DNA of 64,000 nucleotides from Ignavibacterium sp. (GCA_018335755.1 JAGXRK010000045.1:372001-436000), one strand, 5' to 3'. Positions 1-8,450 are shown, numbered from the stretch's first letter. Translations and numbers: made by a program. The notes: a model not told the origin generated them from the sequence alone.

Positions 1-830
1 AAGGCGGAACTGGAAAAACAACAGTTGCGTGTGGACTTGCTTCGGTTATTCCAAACAGCGCTTATATTGATTGTGACGTTGAAGAACCAAATGGTTATAT
101 TCTTTTAAAGCCTGAAATTAAAAAAGAAGAGACGGCTTATAAACTAATTCCAAAAATCAACCATGATAAATGCGATTTTTGTAATAAGTGTTCTGAGGTT
201 TGTGAATTTAATGCGCTTCTTAATCTGAAAACAGAAATTTACTTTCTAAATGAACTTTGTCATAGCTGTGGAGCGTGTGCTTACTTTTGTCCTCATCAAG
301 CAATTACAGAAGTAAAAAGAGAAACTGGTAAATTAAGAATTGGTGAAACATATAATAACGCTTTATTCTTCGATGCATTTCTGCGAATTGGTGAATCATC
401 AGCAGCTCAGCTTATAAAACAAATAAAAAACTCATATAAAGGAAATAGAACGGTTATTCTTGATTCCCCTCCAGGCACTTCCTGTTCAATGTTTGAAGCT
501 GTTAAAGATTCGGATTACTGTGTTCTTGTTACAGAATCAACACCGTTTGGTCTTAATGATCTTAAACTTGCAATAATTGTTTTAAGACAGATAAAAATAC
601 CATTCGGAATAGTTATAAATAAGTATGATGAACAATTCAAAAAGCTTGATGAATACATCCACGATAGCAAACTTACTCTTTTATTAAAAATTCCGTTCAG
701 AATGGATGTTGCTGAGAGCTATTCCACGGGGGATTTACCAACATTAATTATTGAAGATTATAAGAGTATGATATTAGATCTTTTTGATAAAGTACAAAAC
801 GAAATTCTTGAAAATGAATTTGCCTTATAA
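1..830 (+). CDS. MinD/Mrp-type P-loop ATPase with inserted 2x[4Fe-4S] ferredoxin domain (5' partial)
   Basis: The reading frame is open from base 3, so the ORF-track start at 489 is only an internal Met; the true start lies before the window. The visible protein begins inside a deviant Walker A (GGTGKTT), then 'YIDCDVEEPN'. It continues with two ferredoxin clusters, CDFCNKCSEVC and CHSCGACAYFC, and a Mrp-like 'DSPPGTSC' switch region. This architecture (COG1149-type MinD ATPase with inserted ferredoxin) belongs to the Mrp/NBP35 family of Fe-S carriers or maturation factors of anaerobes. It overlaps the next gene, a second copy of the same architecture, by 17 bp, so the two are probably co-translated and may form a heterodimer. 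The exact client protein is unknown. Confidence 0.9.
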   Translation, partial: GGTGKTTVACGLASVIPNSAYIDCDVEEPNGYILLKPEIKKEETAYKLIPKINHDKCDFCNKCSEVCEFNALLNLKTEIYFLNELCHSCGACAYFCPHQAITEVKRETGKLRIGETYNNALFFDAFLRIGESSAAQLIKQIKNSYKGNRTVILDSPPGTSCSMFEAVKDSDYCVLVTESTPFGLNDLKLAIIVLRQIKIPFGIVINKYDEQFKKLDEYIHDSKLTLLLKIPFRMDVAESYSTGDLPTLIIEDYKSMILDLFDKVQNEILENEFAL

Positions 831-1692
831 AAATAATTTACAAATTGCGGTGCTCAGCGGTAAAGGTGGCACAGGTAAAACAACTATCTCCACAGCTTTA
901 TCTGAAATAGCCGAAAACAAAATTATTATAGACGCGGATGTTGATGCCGCCAATATGCATTTGGTTTTCAATTATTACATCAATTCTGAGTATGATTATT
1001 ACGGAGGAAAGAAAGCGGAAATAAATCAGGATAAATGTTCAAAATGTGGATTATGTAAAACAGTTTGCAGATTTGATGCTATTAAAGATTTTAAAGTAAA
1101 CAGGGCAAGTTGTGAAGGTTGTGGATTTTGTTTTCGTGTTTGTCCGGATCATGCAATTTCATTTTATGAATCAAAATCAGGAGTCTATTCAGAATGTGAA
1201 ATGGAAGATCAAACTAAATTTTACTTTGCTAAGCTTTTAGCCGGAGAAGGAAATTCCGGCAAGCTTGTTAGCGAAATTAAAAAGAAAGCTTATGAACAGG
1301 CAAAAGAAAATGTTAAATGGATAATTATTGATGGACCACCCGGAATTGGCTGTCCCGTTAATGCCAGTCTATCAGGAGTTGATTTTGTTGTAATAGTAAC
1401 TGAACCAACTCAGTCTGGTCTTCATGATTTAAAGAGATTAATCGAATTATTAAATTTATTCAAGGTTCCAAGCGGAGTAATAATAAATAAGCACAGCATC
1501 AACGATGAAGTTAGTAAAAGCATAGAAGAGTTTATTGATTCAGCAGGAATTAAACTTCTTGCAAAAATTCCTTTTGACAAAAACTTTATAAAAGCAGTTC
1601 AAAGCTCCAGATCAATAATTAATTATAATCCTTTGTACTTTGAAAAATTCAAATCGATCTGGAATGATATTCAACTAATGGTTTTAAACTAA
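814..1692 (+). CDS. MinD/Mrp-type P-loop ATPase with inserted 2x[4Fe-4S] ferredoxin domain
   Basis: Second member of a tandem pair. The Walker A SGKGGTGKTT lies close to the N-terminus, followed by 'IIDADVDAAN'. Ferredoxin motifs CSKCGLCKTVC and CEGCGFCFRVC come next, then 'IIDGPPGIGC' as Walker B/switch. The ORF track starts at 784, but family members begin about ten residues before the P-loop. The ATG at 814 (MNLPYKNN) fits that and reduces the overlap with the upstream gene to 17 bp. Neither start has a strong ribosome binding site. Known role of the family: ATP-dependent Fe-S cluster binding and transfer. A NifX-like protein follows after 11 bp, suggesting a three-gene metallocluster-handling operon. 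Confidence 0.9.
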   Translation: MNLPYKNNLQIAVLSGKGGTGKTTISTALSEIAENKIIIDADVDAANMHLVFNYYINSEYDYYGGKKAEINQDKCSKCGLCKTVCRFDAIKDFKVNRASCEGCGFCFRVCPDHAISFYESKSGVYSECEMEDQTKFYFAKLLAGEGNSGKLVSEIKKKAYEQAKENVKWIIIDGPPGIGCPVNASLSGVDFVVIVTEPTQSGLHDLKRLIELLNLFKVPSGVIINKHSINDEVSKSIEEFIDSAGIKLLAKIPFDKNFIKAVQSSRSIINYNPLYFEKFKSIWNDIQLMVLN

Positions 1693-1703
1693 AAGGTTAC
1701 TTT

Positions 1704-2039
1704 ATGATAATAGCTATAACATCAACAGGCAACACACTTGATTCTAAAATAAGTGAAAAATTTGGCAGATGCAGATACTTCATAATAATAGATCCGGATA
1801 CAATGAATTTTGCGGCTTTTCAAAATCCTGCAGAACATATGCAAGGAGGAGCTGGTCCAAAGGCAGCGGAAATTATTATTAATAAACGAGCATCCGTTTT
1901 ATTAACAGGTCATGTTGGCGATAAGGCTGAAGAAGCCCTTAAAAAAGGTAATATAAAAATTTATGATCAGTTAACAGAAAATTTAAATGTGAAAGAAGCA
2001 CTTAACATTTATTTATCAAAACAAAAGCAAAAGATGTAA
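1704..2039 (+). CDS. NifX/NifB-type dinitrogenase iron-molybdenum cofactor biosynthesis domain protein
   Basis: This 111-residue protein is a stand-alone NifX/NafY-type domain ('IIAITSTGNTLDSKISEKFGRCRYFIIID' opening; 'GAGPKAAEIIINKRASVLLTGHVG' in the middle). Such domains bind metallocluster intermediates in nitrogenase cofactor assembly, but short free-standing versions (COG1433) are common in anaerobes lacking nitrogenase and often neighbour MinD-ferredoxin ATPases, as here. It starts 11 bp after the second ATPase with an 'aaaggtt' upstream. No nif structural gene is in the window, so a nitrogenase role is not supported; a general Fe-S or metallocluster carrier role is more likely. Confidence 0.85.
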   Translation: MIIAITSTGNTLDSKISEKFGRCRYFIIIDPDTMNFAAFQNPAEHMQGGAGPKAAEIIINKRASVLLTGHVGDKAEEALKKGNIKIYDQLTENLNVKEALNIYLSKQKQKM

Positions 2040-2153
2040 AATGAAATCTGGATGATTAAAGCTAGTATTGGATGATAAATTATTTAACAGCCAGCTCATC
2101 AAACGATCGGCTTTAATTATTAATACTTTCATGCTAATTAAGAGGAAAATAAA

Positions 2154-2699
2154 TTGTACATACCATCAAGGATTTTTTTGACAAAAGGAGTTGGAAGACA
2201 TAAAGATTACCTCAGCTCTTTTGAACTCGCTCTTAGAAGCGCTGGAATAGAAATATGTAATCTAGTTGCTGTAAGCAGCATATTCCCACCGTCCTGCAAA
2301 CGGGTAAGCAGAGAAGAAGGTTTGAAGGAGTTAAAACCCGGACAAATAACATTCGCAGTAATGGCAAGAAATTCAACTAGTGAACCGAACAGATTAATTG
2401 CAGCATCGATTGGAGGAGCAATCCCTGCCGATAATACTCAGTATGGTTACCTTTCTGAATATCATCCATATGGAGTTACAGAAAAAAATGCAGGGGATTA
2501 TGCCGAAGATCTTGCAGCTCAAATGCTAGCTACTACTTTGGGAGTCGAATTTAACTCGGATGTAGATTGGAATGAACGAGAACAGGTTTTTAAAATGTCG
2601 GGTAAAATTGTTAAAACTTTTAACATCACTCAATCCGCTGAAGGTGATAAAACAGGAATTTGGACTACTGTTATCGCTGCGGCAATACTACTTCCTTGA
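2154..2699 (+). CDS. pdaD: Pyruvoyl-dependent arginine decarboxylase
   Basis: Converts arginine to agmatine plus CO2, the first step of the agmatine route to putrescine and polyamines, using a self-generated pyruvoyl group instead of PLP. The protein matches the PdaD family along its length (181 residues, slightly longer than usual). It has the expected autocleavage site in '[13 protein letters not shown]', where the chain breaks between the two serines and the second becomes the pyruvoyl, and the '[29 protein letters not shown]' core. The start is TTG at 2154, eight bases after 'agagga'; no ATG lies nearby. No other polyamine gene is adjacent. Confidence 0.93.
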   Translation: MYIPSRIFLTKGVGRHKDYLSSFELALRSAGIEICNLVAVSSIFPPSCKRVSREEGLKELKPGQITFAVMARNSTSEPNRLIAASIGGAIPADNTQYGYLSEYHPYGVTEKNAGDYAEDLAAQMLATTLGVEFNSDVDWNEREQVFKMSGKIVKTFNITQSAEGDKTGIWTTVIAAAILLP

Positions 2700-2738
2700 A
2701 TTGATAAATAATGAATTCCTTAATTAATCGTGAGCAAC

Positions 2739-2746
2739 TAAATTTG
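2739..2746 (+). promoter_or_regulatory. TAnnTTTG -7 element upstream of the thioesterase gene
   Basis: TAAATTTG matches the Bacteroidetes/Chlorobi-type -7 consensus TAnnTTTG, 41 bp before the thioesterase ATG. No TTG lies at the usual -33 distance, so this is a weak call. Confidence 0.35.
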
Positions 2747-2787
2747 TAGAAAATAATTTAAATTTTAATTAGAAGGAATCTAATATT

Positions 2788-3249
2788 ATGGAAATTAAAG
2801 CTGTTCAGGATTTTTATCCCGATGATGTAGCACATTGTTACGGCTGTGGCAAATTAAATCAGTATGGTCATCAAATAAAAAGTTATTGGGATGGCAATGA
2901 AACTGCCGCAAGATTTACGCCCAAAGATTATCACACAGCAATTCCCGGATATGTATATGGGGGATTGATCGCATCGCTGATTGATTGTCATGGAACTGGG
3001 ACAGCTGCACTAGCAGCTTATCGTTCTGAAAACAAGGACTTTGACTCTCTTCCTGCGTTCAGATTTGTGACAGCATCACTCCAGATTGATTACTTAAAAC
3101 CAACTCCGATTGGTGTTGAACTTGAACTAAGAGGGAAAGTGATTGAGCTGAAAGGGAAAAAAGTTATTTCAGAAATTACGTTATCAGCAAACGGAAAGGT
3201 AACAGCAAAAGGAAAAGTTGTTGCGGTACAAATGCCTGAAAATATTTAG
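2788..3249 (+). CDS. PaaI-family hotdog-fold thioesterase
   Basis: This 153-residue single hotdog domain contains 'CYGCGKLNQYGHQIKSYWDG' near the N-terminus, 'HTAIPGYVYGGLIASLIDCHGTGTAALA' at the position of the catalytic helix, and 'LQIDYLKPTPIGVELELRGKV' in the second half. This pattern is typical of PaaI/YigI acyl-CoA thioesterases. Substrate cannot be deduced. A good ribosome binding site (AGAAGGAAT) precedes the ATG. The gene stands alone on the plus strand, converging with the methyltransferase downstream. Confidence 0.85.
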   Translation: MEIKAVQDFYPDDVAHCYGCGKLNQYGHQIKSYWDGNETAARFTPKDYHTAIPGYVYGGLIASLIDCHGTGTAALAAYRSENKDFDSLPAFRFVTASLQIDYLKPTPIGVELELRGKVIELKGKKVISEITLSANGKVTAKGKVVAVQMPENI

Positions 3250-3267
3250 AAAGAAGATGCGGTTAAA

Positions 3268-3888
3268 TTATTTACTTAAAACAACAAGATGACTTGTTGA
3301 GGGATTGTTCTTTATTTCTTGAAAAATTTTTAATCCGGTTTTTTCAGATAATCCCTTTAAACCATTTTGGGCAATATAAGTTTTAAAATTTGAGTAATGC
3401 TCTTTTCCGGCAGCATATTCAACTATTTCATTGAGCAGGCTCCACATTCCTTTTGTTCTTGGAGTAAGGTAGTCAATTAGAATAATATTTTTAGAAAACT
3501 TAGAAAGTTCCGATAATATTTGTTCTCTTAAACTTTCATCAATTTCGTGTATAACAAAAGAGAGAACGGCATAATCATATTTAATATAGTTTTCATTTAA
3601 ATGATTTAACACATCTGCGTGTATAAATTTAATATTTTTTTTAGGGCTCTTATTGAGTTTTTTATTAGCAAGTTCGATATTTCTTTGAGAAAGGTCAATG
3701 GCATCAACTTGACTGCATTTATCAGCAATTTGAAATGCAAGTCTGCCAGTGCCGCAGCCAACATCCAGTAAGGTGGAATTTTGTTTAATTATTTCTTTTA
3801 CAAGACCGAAAGACTTATCCTGGTTTGGTGCAATTACAATATCGTAAAACAAACCGTCATACCAGTGATTTTTATTTTTTGGGTGCAT
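3268..3888 (-). CDS. Class I SAM-dependent methyltransferase
   Basis: This 206-residue protein has a clear SAM-binding motif I 'LLDVGCGTGRLAFQIADK' followed by the acidic 'VDAIDLS' of motif II and 'YDYAVLSFVIHEID' at motif IV (UbiE/Methyltransf_11 type). The C-terminal part is less conserved and gives no substrate. It converges with the thioesterase (18 bp apart) and diverges from the octaheme cytochrome gene across a 101-bp intergenic region. The similarity is to quinone or small-molecule methyltransferases, but the acceptor is not identifiable. Confidence 0.85.
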   Translation of the reverse strand: MHPKNKNHWYDGLFYDIVIAPNQDKSFGLVKEIIKQNSTLLDVGCGTGRLAFQIADKCSQVDAIDLSQRNIELANKKLNKSPKKNIKFIHADVLNHLNENYIKYDYAVLSFVIHEIDESLREQILSELSKFSKNIILIDYLTPRTKGMWSLLNEIVEYAAGKEHYSNFKTYIAQNGLKGLSEKTGLKIFQEIKNNPSTSHLVVLSK

Positions 3889-3989
3889 GGTTATTTCAAA
3901 ATTTTAACTTGTTGTATGATTCAATAAGTTTAAATGTGATTCATAATTAATTTTCCTCTTAAGGAAAGAAATAAATAAGGATTCTTATT

Positions 3990-5351
3990 ATGAAAATACT
4001 TCTTACCCTTCTCGTGCTTTTTCTAATTAATTTTAACGTCAAATCACAGGATCATAGCGAATTTATTTCAGATGCTTTTAATTCGCCTCAGAAGGTTACA
4101 CAAACATGTCTTATGTGTCACGATGAAGCCGCACAGCAAATAATGAAATCCAATCACTGGACCTGGCTGAATGAAGAATTCACAACTGAAAAAAATGAGA
4201 CTGTACGGATCGGTAAACAGAATATTATAAATAATTTTTGTATTGCAGTTCCTTCTAATTATCCCAGATGTACAAGCTGCCATGCCGGATACGGCTGGAA
4301 CGATGCAGAATTCGATTTTAGCAATGAAGATAATGTTGACTGTCTTGTTTGTCACGATAACAGCGGAACATATAAAAAAATCCCTACAGGCGCGGGAATG
4401 CCCGATGAAAGTGTAGACCTTCTTTTGGTTGCACAAAGTGTAGGCAAAACTTCTCGCAATAACTGCGGGATTTGTCATTTTGATGGCGGTGGCGGAACAG
4501 GAGTTAAGCACGGTGATCTGGATGACAGCTTATACGATCCTGAATCTGAAACAGATTATCATATGGGAGTCTTAGGATTTGTTTGTACTGATTGCCACAC
4601 AACTAATGAACATAAAATAATGGGGGCGAGTCATGGTTCAATGGCCGCTAACCAAAATCATATTTATTGCACAGATTGTCATGATGAAGAAGTGCATAAA
4701 AGTGCAAATCTTAATAAACATGTTCAGGCAGTTGCCTGCGAAACATGTCATATTCCGGAATTTGCAAGAGTTATTCCAACCAAAACCTTTTGGGACTGGT
4801 CTTTGGCCGGTGAGGATAGACTGGAGGCAAAAGATGAATATGGAAGGGAAACTTATAGTAAGTTGAAAGGTGAATTTGTTTGGGCAAAAAATGTAATGCC
4901 AACATATAAATGGTATAATGGACAGGCCAACTATTATCGTTTCGGAGATAAAATTGAGCCATCAAAACCTGTTTTGTTAAATGAATTAACAGGCAGTATA
5001 AAAGATCCTAATTCAAAAATAGCACCATTCAAGGTTATGCGCGGCAAACAAATTTATGATTCAAAAAATAGTTATTTGATTGTTCCTAAACTTTTTGGTG
5101 AAAACGGTTATTGGAAAACATTTGACTGGAATCTTGCATCTGAAAATGGAATGAAAGAAATTGATCTTGATTACTCCGGTGAATACGGATTTGTTGAGAC
5201 AGAAATGTACTGGCCCATTAACCACATGGTTGTGTCAAAGGATAAAGCTCTTAAATGCACAAATTGTCATGGCCGAAGTGCGGATCGAATGGATTGGGAG
5301 GCTCTTGGTTATAGAGGTGACGCAATGGTTAAAAAAGGCAGAAAATTTTAG
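3990..5351 (+). CDS. Octaheme c-type cytochrome, tetrathionate reductase (OTR) family
   Basis: A secreted periplasmic multiheme cytochrome of 453 residues with an N-terminal signal peptide (MKILLTLLVLFLINFNVKSQ). I count eight CXXCH haem sites: CLMCH, CTSCH, CLVCH, CGICH, CTDCH (twice), CETCH and CTNCH. The stretch 'IGKQNIINNFCIAVPSNYPRCTSCHAGYGW' is characteristic of the OTR family. Its Shewanella member reduces tetrathionate and also nitrite or hydroxylamine in vitro, and has an unusual Lys-ligated active-site haem. The gene is monocistronic by context: no quinol-oxidase partner is adjacent, and the convergent anti-sigma gene ends 11 bp downstream. The physiological substrate in this organism is not known. 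Confidence 0.93.
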   Translation: MKILLTLLVLFLINFNVKSQDHSEFISDAFNSPQKVTQTCLMCHDEAAQQIMKSNHWTWLNEEFTTEKNETVRIGKQNIINNFCIAVPSNYPRCTSCHAGYGWNDAEFDFSNEDNVDCLVCHDNSGTYKKIPTGAGMPDESVDLLLVAQSVGKTSRNNCGICHFDGGGGTGVKHGDLDDSLYDPESETDYHMGVLGFVCTDCHTTNEHKIMGASHGSMAANQNHIYCTDCHDEEVHKSANLNKHVQAVACETCHIPEFARVIPTKTFWDWSLAGEDRLEAKDEYGRETYSKLKGEFVWAKNVMPTYKWYNGQANYYRFGDKIEPSKPVLLNELTGSIKDPNSKIAPFKVMRGKQIYDSKNSYLIVPKLFGENGYWKTFDWNLASENGMKEIDLDYSGEYGFVETEMYWPINHMVVSKDKALKCTNCHGRSADRMDWEALGYRGDAMVKKGRKF

Positions 5352-5361
5352 GGTAAAAACT

Positions 5362-6048
5362 TTATTTTATTTTTTCTTTATTCTGAACTGATCTTAAAGT
5401 TTTGGATTTCAGTTCAATTATCTCCTGCTGCTCTTCTTTAGATAATTGAACCTGTCTGAAGTTTAAATTCTGCTGCATCTCGTTGGATGGAGCAGGGGCA
5501 ACTATCCCTTCACTAATAGCTGTTTCATCTGTTGTCGATGAAACAGCTATTGGCAGTTCGTGGGTTATAGAATCAGGTGATTCTTCATCCATATCTAATT
5601 CATTCCTGCCTGTAATTTGAGTTTCAAGAGATAATGCCTTTGGAGCTTCGACTTCTTTTTTTCTGAATCTTACAGAACTTTTCTCCTCTGTTTGCACTTG
5701 CGGTTCTTCTGTTATTGCAGATGGTTCGGATTCAAGTAGTTGTATGTCATCTGTGGAGAATGAAATCAGATCGGTTCTTTCTTCAGGCTCAATCATAAAC
5801 GGATCCTGGTACTCGTTAGCGCTATTCTCAATTACAACAAAAAGAATAACAGCAGTTGCAGCAACTGCAAATGCAGGAACAAGTCTTACAGATAACTTTT
5901 TCCATAACGATTGTTTTTCCTGAGTATCTGATGAATTTATTTTGTTCCAAACTTTTTGTTCTAAACCAACAGGTGCATCTATTCTTTTCAGATTCTTTAA
6001 ATCATCAATCAAATTCTTGTGCTTATTTTCATCATTTTCGGAATACAT
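5362..6048 (-). CDS. Probable membrane anti-sigma factor (single TM)
   Basis: This 228-residue protein is encoded 8 bp after an ECF sigma gene and very probably co-transcribed with it. A short cytoplasmic N-terminal helical part ('NLIDDLKNLKRIDAPVGLEQKVWNKI') precedes one TM segment around residues 55-73 (LVPAFAVAATAVILFVVI). A long, acidic, Ser/Glu-rich periplasmic tail of low complexity follows. There is no HxxxCxxC zinc anti-sigma motif, so the assignment rests on context, topology and the N-terminal segment. The coding region carries a perfect 15-bp inverted repeat (5515-5551). Confidence 0.7.
   Translation of the reverse strand: MYSENDENKHKNLIDDLKNLKRIDAPVGLEQKVWNKINSSDTQEKQSLWKKLSVRLVPAFAVAATAVILFVVIENSANEYQDPFMIEPEERTDLISFSTDDIQLLESEPSAITEEPQVQTEEKSSVRFRKKEVEAPKALSLETQITGRNELDMDEESPDSITHELPIAVSSTTDETAISEGIVAPAPSNEMQQNLNFRQVQLSKEEQQEIIELKSKTLRSVQNKEKIK
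5515..5551. repeat. Perfect 15-bp inverted repeat inside the anti-sigma gene
   Basis: AATAGCTGTTTCATC (5515-5529) and GATGAAACAGCTATT (5537-5551) are exact reverse complements around a 7-nt loop. It lies in the low-complexity tail-coding part of the anti-sigma gene, about 165 nt past the convergent cytochrome stop. No T-run follows on either strand, so it is not a standard intrinsic terminator. Confidence 0.9.
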
Positions 6049-6056
6049 TTTTCAAC

Positions 6057-6755
6057 CTAATCTTTATATATATGTTTTAGCAATTTCTGAAGCTGTGCTC
6101 TTCCTCTGTTTATTCTTGATTTTACTGTGCCGACTTCAATGCCGAGAATCTCTGAAATTTCTTCGTAAGATAATTCCTGAATATCTCTTAAAATAACCGC
6201 TACACGGTAAACTTCTTTCACTTTGAGCAGCGCCTTCTGAATTATCTCATCTTTAATTCCACTATCAGTCACATCATCCGGTCTATAATTATTATCCGGT
6301 ATATCGAAAGTCTGATGGTCTTCGCCGTAATCATTTATTGAAAAAAAATTTCTTCGTTTTCTTCGTCTGTATTCGCTTCGTGCAAGGTTACCGGCTATTG
6401 TATAAATCCAGGTATTAAACTTAGCTAACGAGCTGTATGAATCTTTGTACCTAAAAACTTTAATAAATGTTTCCTGAACAACATCTGTACATGACTCATA
6501 ATCACCTAGAAAACGATAAACAAAATTCATTAATGGATTTTTAAATCGTTCAATGAGAATTTCAAAAGCTTCTTCATTTCCGTTTTGCTGGAATTCAAGA
6601 ATCAGTTCTTCATCACTAAACTGGTGTAAATCTTTTTCCACTAAGCCGTGTTTATACTTTCCGAAAGTGAATAATGTTTCAAATCTTTTTGAAAAAATAA
6701 CTAAATATTGGGAATTTGAGAAGTGTTGGGAATTTAATGGTTTTAAGCAAACCAT
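6057..6755 (-). CDS. RNA polymerase sigma factor, ECF (sigma-70 family)
   Basis: Directs core RNA polymerase to a dedicated promoter set, probably held inactive by the membrane protein encoded next. Region 2 is seen in 'EEAFEILIERFKNPLMNFVYRFLGDYESCTDVVQETFIKVFRY' plus 'FNTWIYTIAGNLARSEYRRRKRR'. Region 4 is seen in 'LSYEEISEILGIEVGTVKSRINRGRAQL'. The first 38 residues of the track ORF (MVCLKPLNSQHFS...) look non-homologous. An in-frame GTG at 6641 (VEKDLHQFSDEEL) would give a normal-length ECF protein and is a plausible true start. The pair sigma/anti-sigma is transcribed away from the ArsC-like gene. Confidence 0.9.
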   Translation of the reverse strand: MVCLKPLNSQHFSNSQYLVIFSKRFETLFTFGKYKHGLVEKDLHQFSDEELILEFQQNGNEEAFEILIERFKNPLMNFVYRFLGDYESCTDVVQETFIKVFRYKDSYSSLAKFNTWIYTIAGNLARSEYRRRKRRNFFSINDYGEDHQTFDIPDNNYRPDDVTDSGIKDEIIQKALLKVKEVYRVAVILRDIQELSYEEISEILGIEVGTVKSRINRGRAQLQKLLKHIYKD

Positions 6756-6835
6756 GAATTTGTCATAAATTATTCCGCCTCATTTTTAATAAAACTGGTA
6801 AAAAGCTTAACTTTACCCGCAAAATCAGGAGATAT

Positions 6836-7186
6836 ATGTCAAAAATCACTATTTACGAAAAACCCACCTGTACAACCTGCAGAAAAGTTGCAAAAGCATT
6901 AGAAGAAAACGGGGTGGATTTTAATAAAGTTAATTACTTTATCGACCCGTTCACTAAGACAAAACTAAAATCTCTTTTAAGGAAAATGGGAATGAAGCCT
7001 TCGGAACTTCTCAGAACAAACGAAAAAGAGTACAAGGAGCTTGATCTGAAAAACAGAAATTACTCCGAAGAAGAAGTACTTAACCTGATGATTGAAAATC
7101 CAAACCTTGTTCAAAGACCCATTGTTGAAAAAGAAGATAAAGCTATTCTTGCCCGTCCGCCGGAAAGGATCAACGAACTTTTTTAG
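6836..7186 (+). CDS. ArsC/Spx-family thioredoxin-fold protein
   Basis: A 116-residue member of the arsenate reductase (glutaredoxin-type ArsC/YffB) family. The N-terminal 'YEKPTCTTCRKVAKALEENG' holds the active-site Cys pair. 'RPIVEKEDKAILARPPERINELF' is the typical C-terminal motif of the family, where the Arg contributes to oxyanion binding. It could reduce arsenate with a low-molecular-weight thiol, or be a YffB-like protein of unknown role; no ars operon genes flank it. The ATG follows a good 'caggagatat' ribosome binding site. A near-consensus -7 box (TAACTTTA) precedes it. Confidence 0.85.
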   Translation: MSKITIYEKPTCTTCRKVAKALEENGVDFNKVNYFIDPFTKTKLKSLLRKMGMKPSELLRTNEKEYKELDLKNRNYSEEEVLNLMIENPNLVQRPIVEKEDKAILARPPERINELF

Positions 7187-7415
7187 TTTCATTTAAGAAG
7201 ATTGGCATCGTTTTTAAAACTTTAAATGACCTGCCATTTGTTAAACAGATTAATTGATTTAATGACCTGCCTGCTGGCAAAGGCAGGTTGGATGATTGAT
7301 TTTTCAATACAATCTAATGACTAATAATGATAACCGATGACTATCAAATAATATGATTTAGCTTTAATTCATTGCAACAAACTCTGTAATATTACATCTG
7401 GTCTATAGTAGCGTC

Positions 7416-8279
7416 CTACCCTTCCTTCAACAATTCTTCCTTAGCTTTTTTCAATTGCTCTATTTGTTCCTTGGAAAGCTTTGGATATTCAGATTTAAGT
7501 TTTTTCATTGCATCCACAATTATTTCCGAGACAACTAACCTCATAAACCACTTTTTATCAGCAGGAATAACAAACCAGGGGGTATGTCTTTTACTGGTTG
7601 CCGAGATTGCCTCTTCATATGCTTTCTGATAATCATTCCAAAAACCCCTTTCTTTAAGATCAGCAGAGGAAAACTTCCAGTTCTTTGCAGGATCATCAAT
7701 TCTTGAAAGAAATCTTTTCTTCTGTTCTTCTTTAGATAAGTGAAGGTAAAATTTGAGAATAATTATTCCGCTTTCATAACAATACTTTTCAAAATCATTT
7801 ATTTGACGATATCGCTGTTCCCATATATTGTCATTTACAAATTGTTCTGGCAGTTTTTGAAATTTAATAAGATTATGTACACGAACAACAAGAACCTCTT
7901 CATAATGCGATCGGTTAAAAATTCCTATTCTGCCTCGTTCAGGTAGTGCTTTATTAATTCTCCATAAATATCCGTGATCAAGTTCTTCTGCAGAGGGCTG
8001 CTTGAAGCTGTAAACCTGTGTTCCCTGTGGATTAACTCCGGACATCACATGTTTAATTGTACCATCTTTTCCGGCAGCATCCATAGCCTGAAAAACAAGC
8101 AGAAGTGAATACCGGTCCTGTGCATATAGTTGACTTTGAAGTTCCCTCATTTTTTTTATGTTTTCCAGAAGTAGTTTTTTTCCTTCACCCTTGGATTTAA
8201 GATTTGCTGTATAAGCAGTATCAATTTTAGAGAGGTCTAATTTGGAATTTGGTTTGACTAAAAATCGGTTGAGATTCAT
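7416..8279 (-). CDS. Polyphosphate kinase 2 family protein (polyphosphate:nucleotide phosphotransferase)
   Basis: A 287-residue single-domain PPK2. The Walker A-like 'FQAMDAAGKDGTIKHVMSGVNPQG', the 'YLWRINKALPERGRIGIFNRSHYEEVLVVRVH' segment and the lid region 'SRIDDPAKNWKFSSADLKER' are all diagnostic. PPK2 enzymes use polyphosphate to phosphorylate nucleoside mono- or diphosphates; the subclass cannot be fixed by eye, although the length and sequence resemble the class III (AMP/ADP-phosphorylating) group. It is in the same orientation as the downstream-numbered response regulator but separated by 171 bp, so it probably has its own promoter. Confidence 0.92.
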   Translation of the reverse strand: MNLNRFLVKPNSKLDLSKIDTAYTANLKSKGEGKKLLLENIKKMRELQSQLYAQDRYSLLLVFQAMDAAGKDGTIKHVMSGVNPQGTQVYSFKQPSAEELDHGYLWRINKALPERGRIGIFNRSHYEEVLVVRVHNLIKFQKLPEQFVNDNIWEQRYRQINDFEKYCYESGIIILKFYLHLSKEEQKKRFLSRIDDPAKNWKFSSADLKERGFWNDYQKAYEEAISATSKRHTPWFVIPADKKWFMRLVVSEIIVDAMKKLKSEYPKLSKEQIEQLKKAKEELLKEG

Positions 8280-8450
8280 TTTTATCCTAATTTGAAATTC
8301 GACTTAGGGAAACTTAATAATTTTTTTGAAGAGATGCGGGAGGAAGGAATTTAATTTTTTTAAATTTAATTATAAGTAACGTCTGCAATATTACTTTAAT
8401 ACTTACTTCGTTAATAAACTTCGGCCAAACTCTGCTTAGTTCAGCATTTG

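Noticed and set aside
1704-2039. Nitrogenase cofactor gene (nifX) indicating nitrogen fixation
   Set aside because: Only a short stand-alone domain is present, and no nifHDK, nifE/N or nifB is visible.
4068-4511. 147-aa minus-strand ORF opposite the octaheme cytochrome
   Set aside because: It is antisense to a clear eight-haem protein, and its composition and lack of recognisable motifs mark it as a shadow ORF.
7265-7288. Terminator at ACCTGCC...GGCAGGT after the ArsC-like gene
   Set aside because: The 7-bp stem is real but there is no T-run, and it lies about 80 bp past the stop; it is more likely part of a small repeat.
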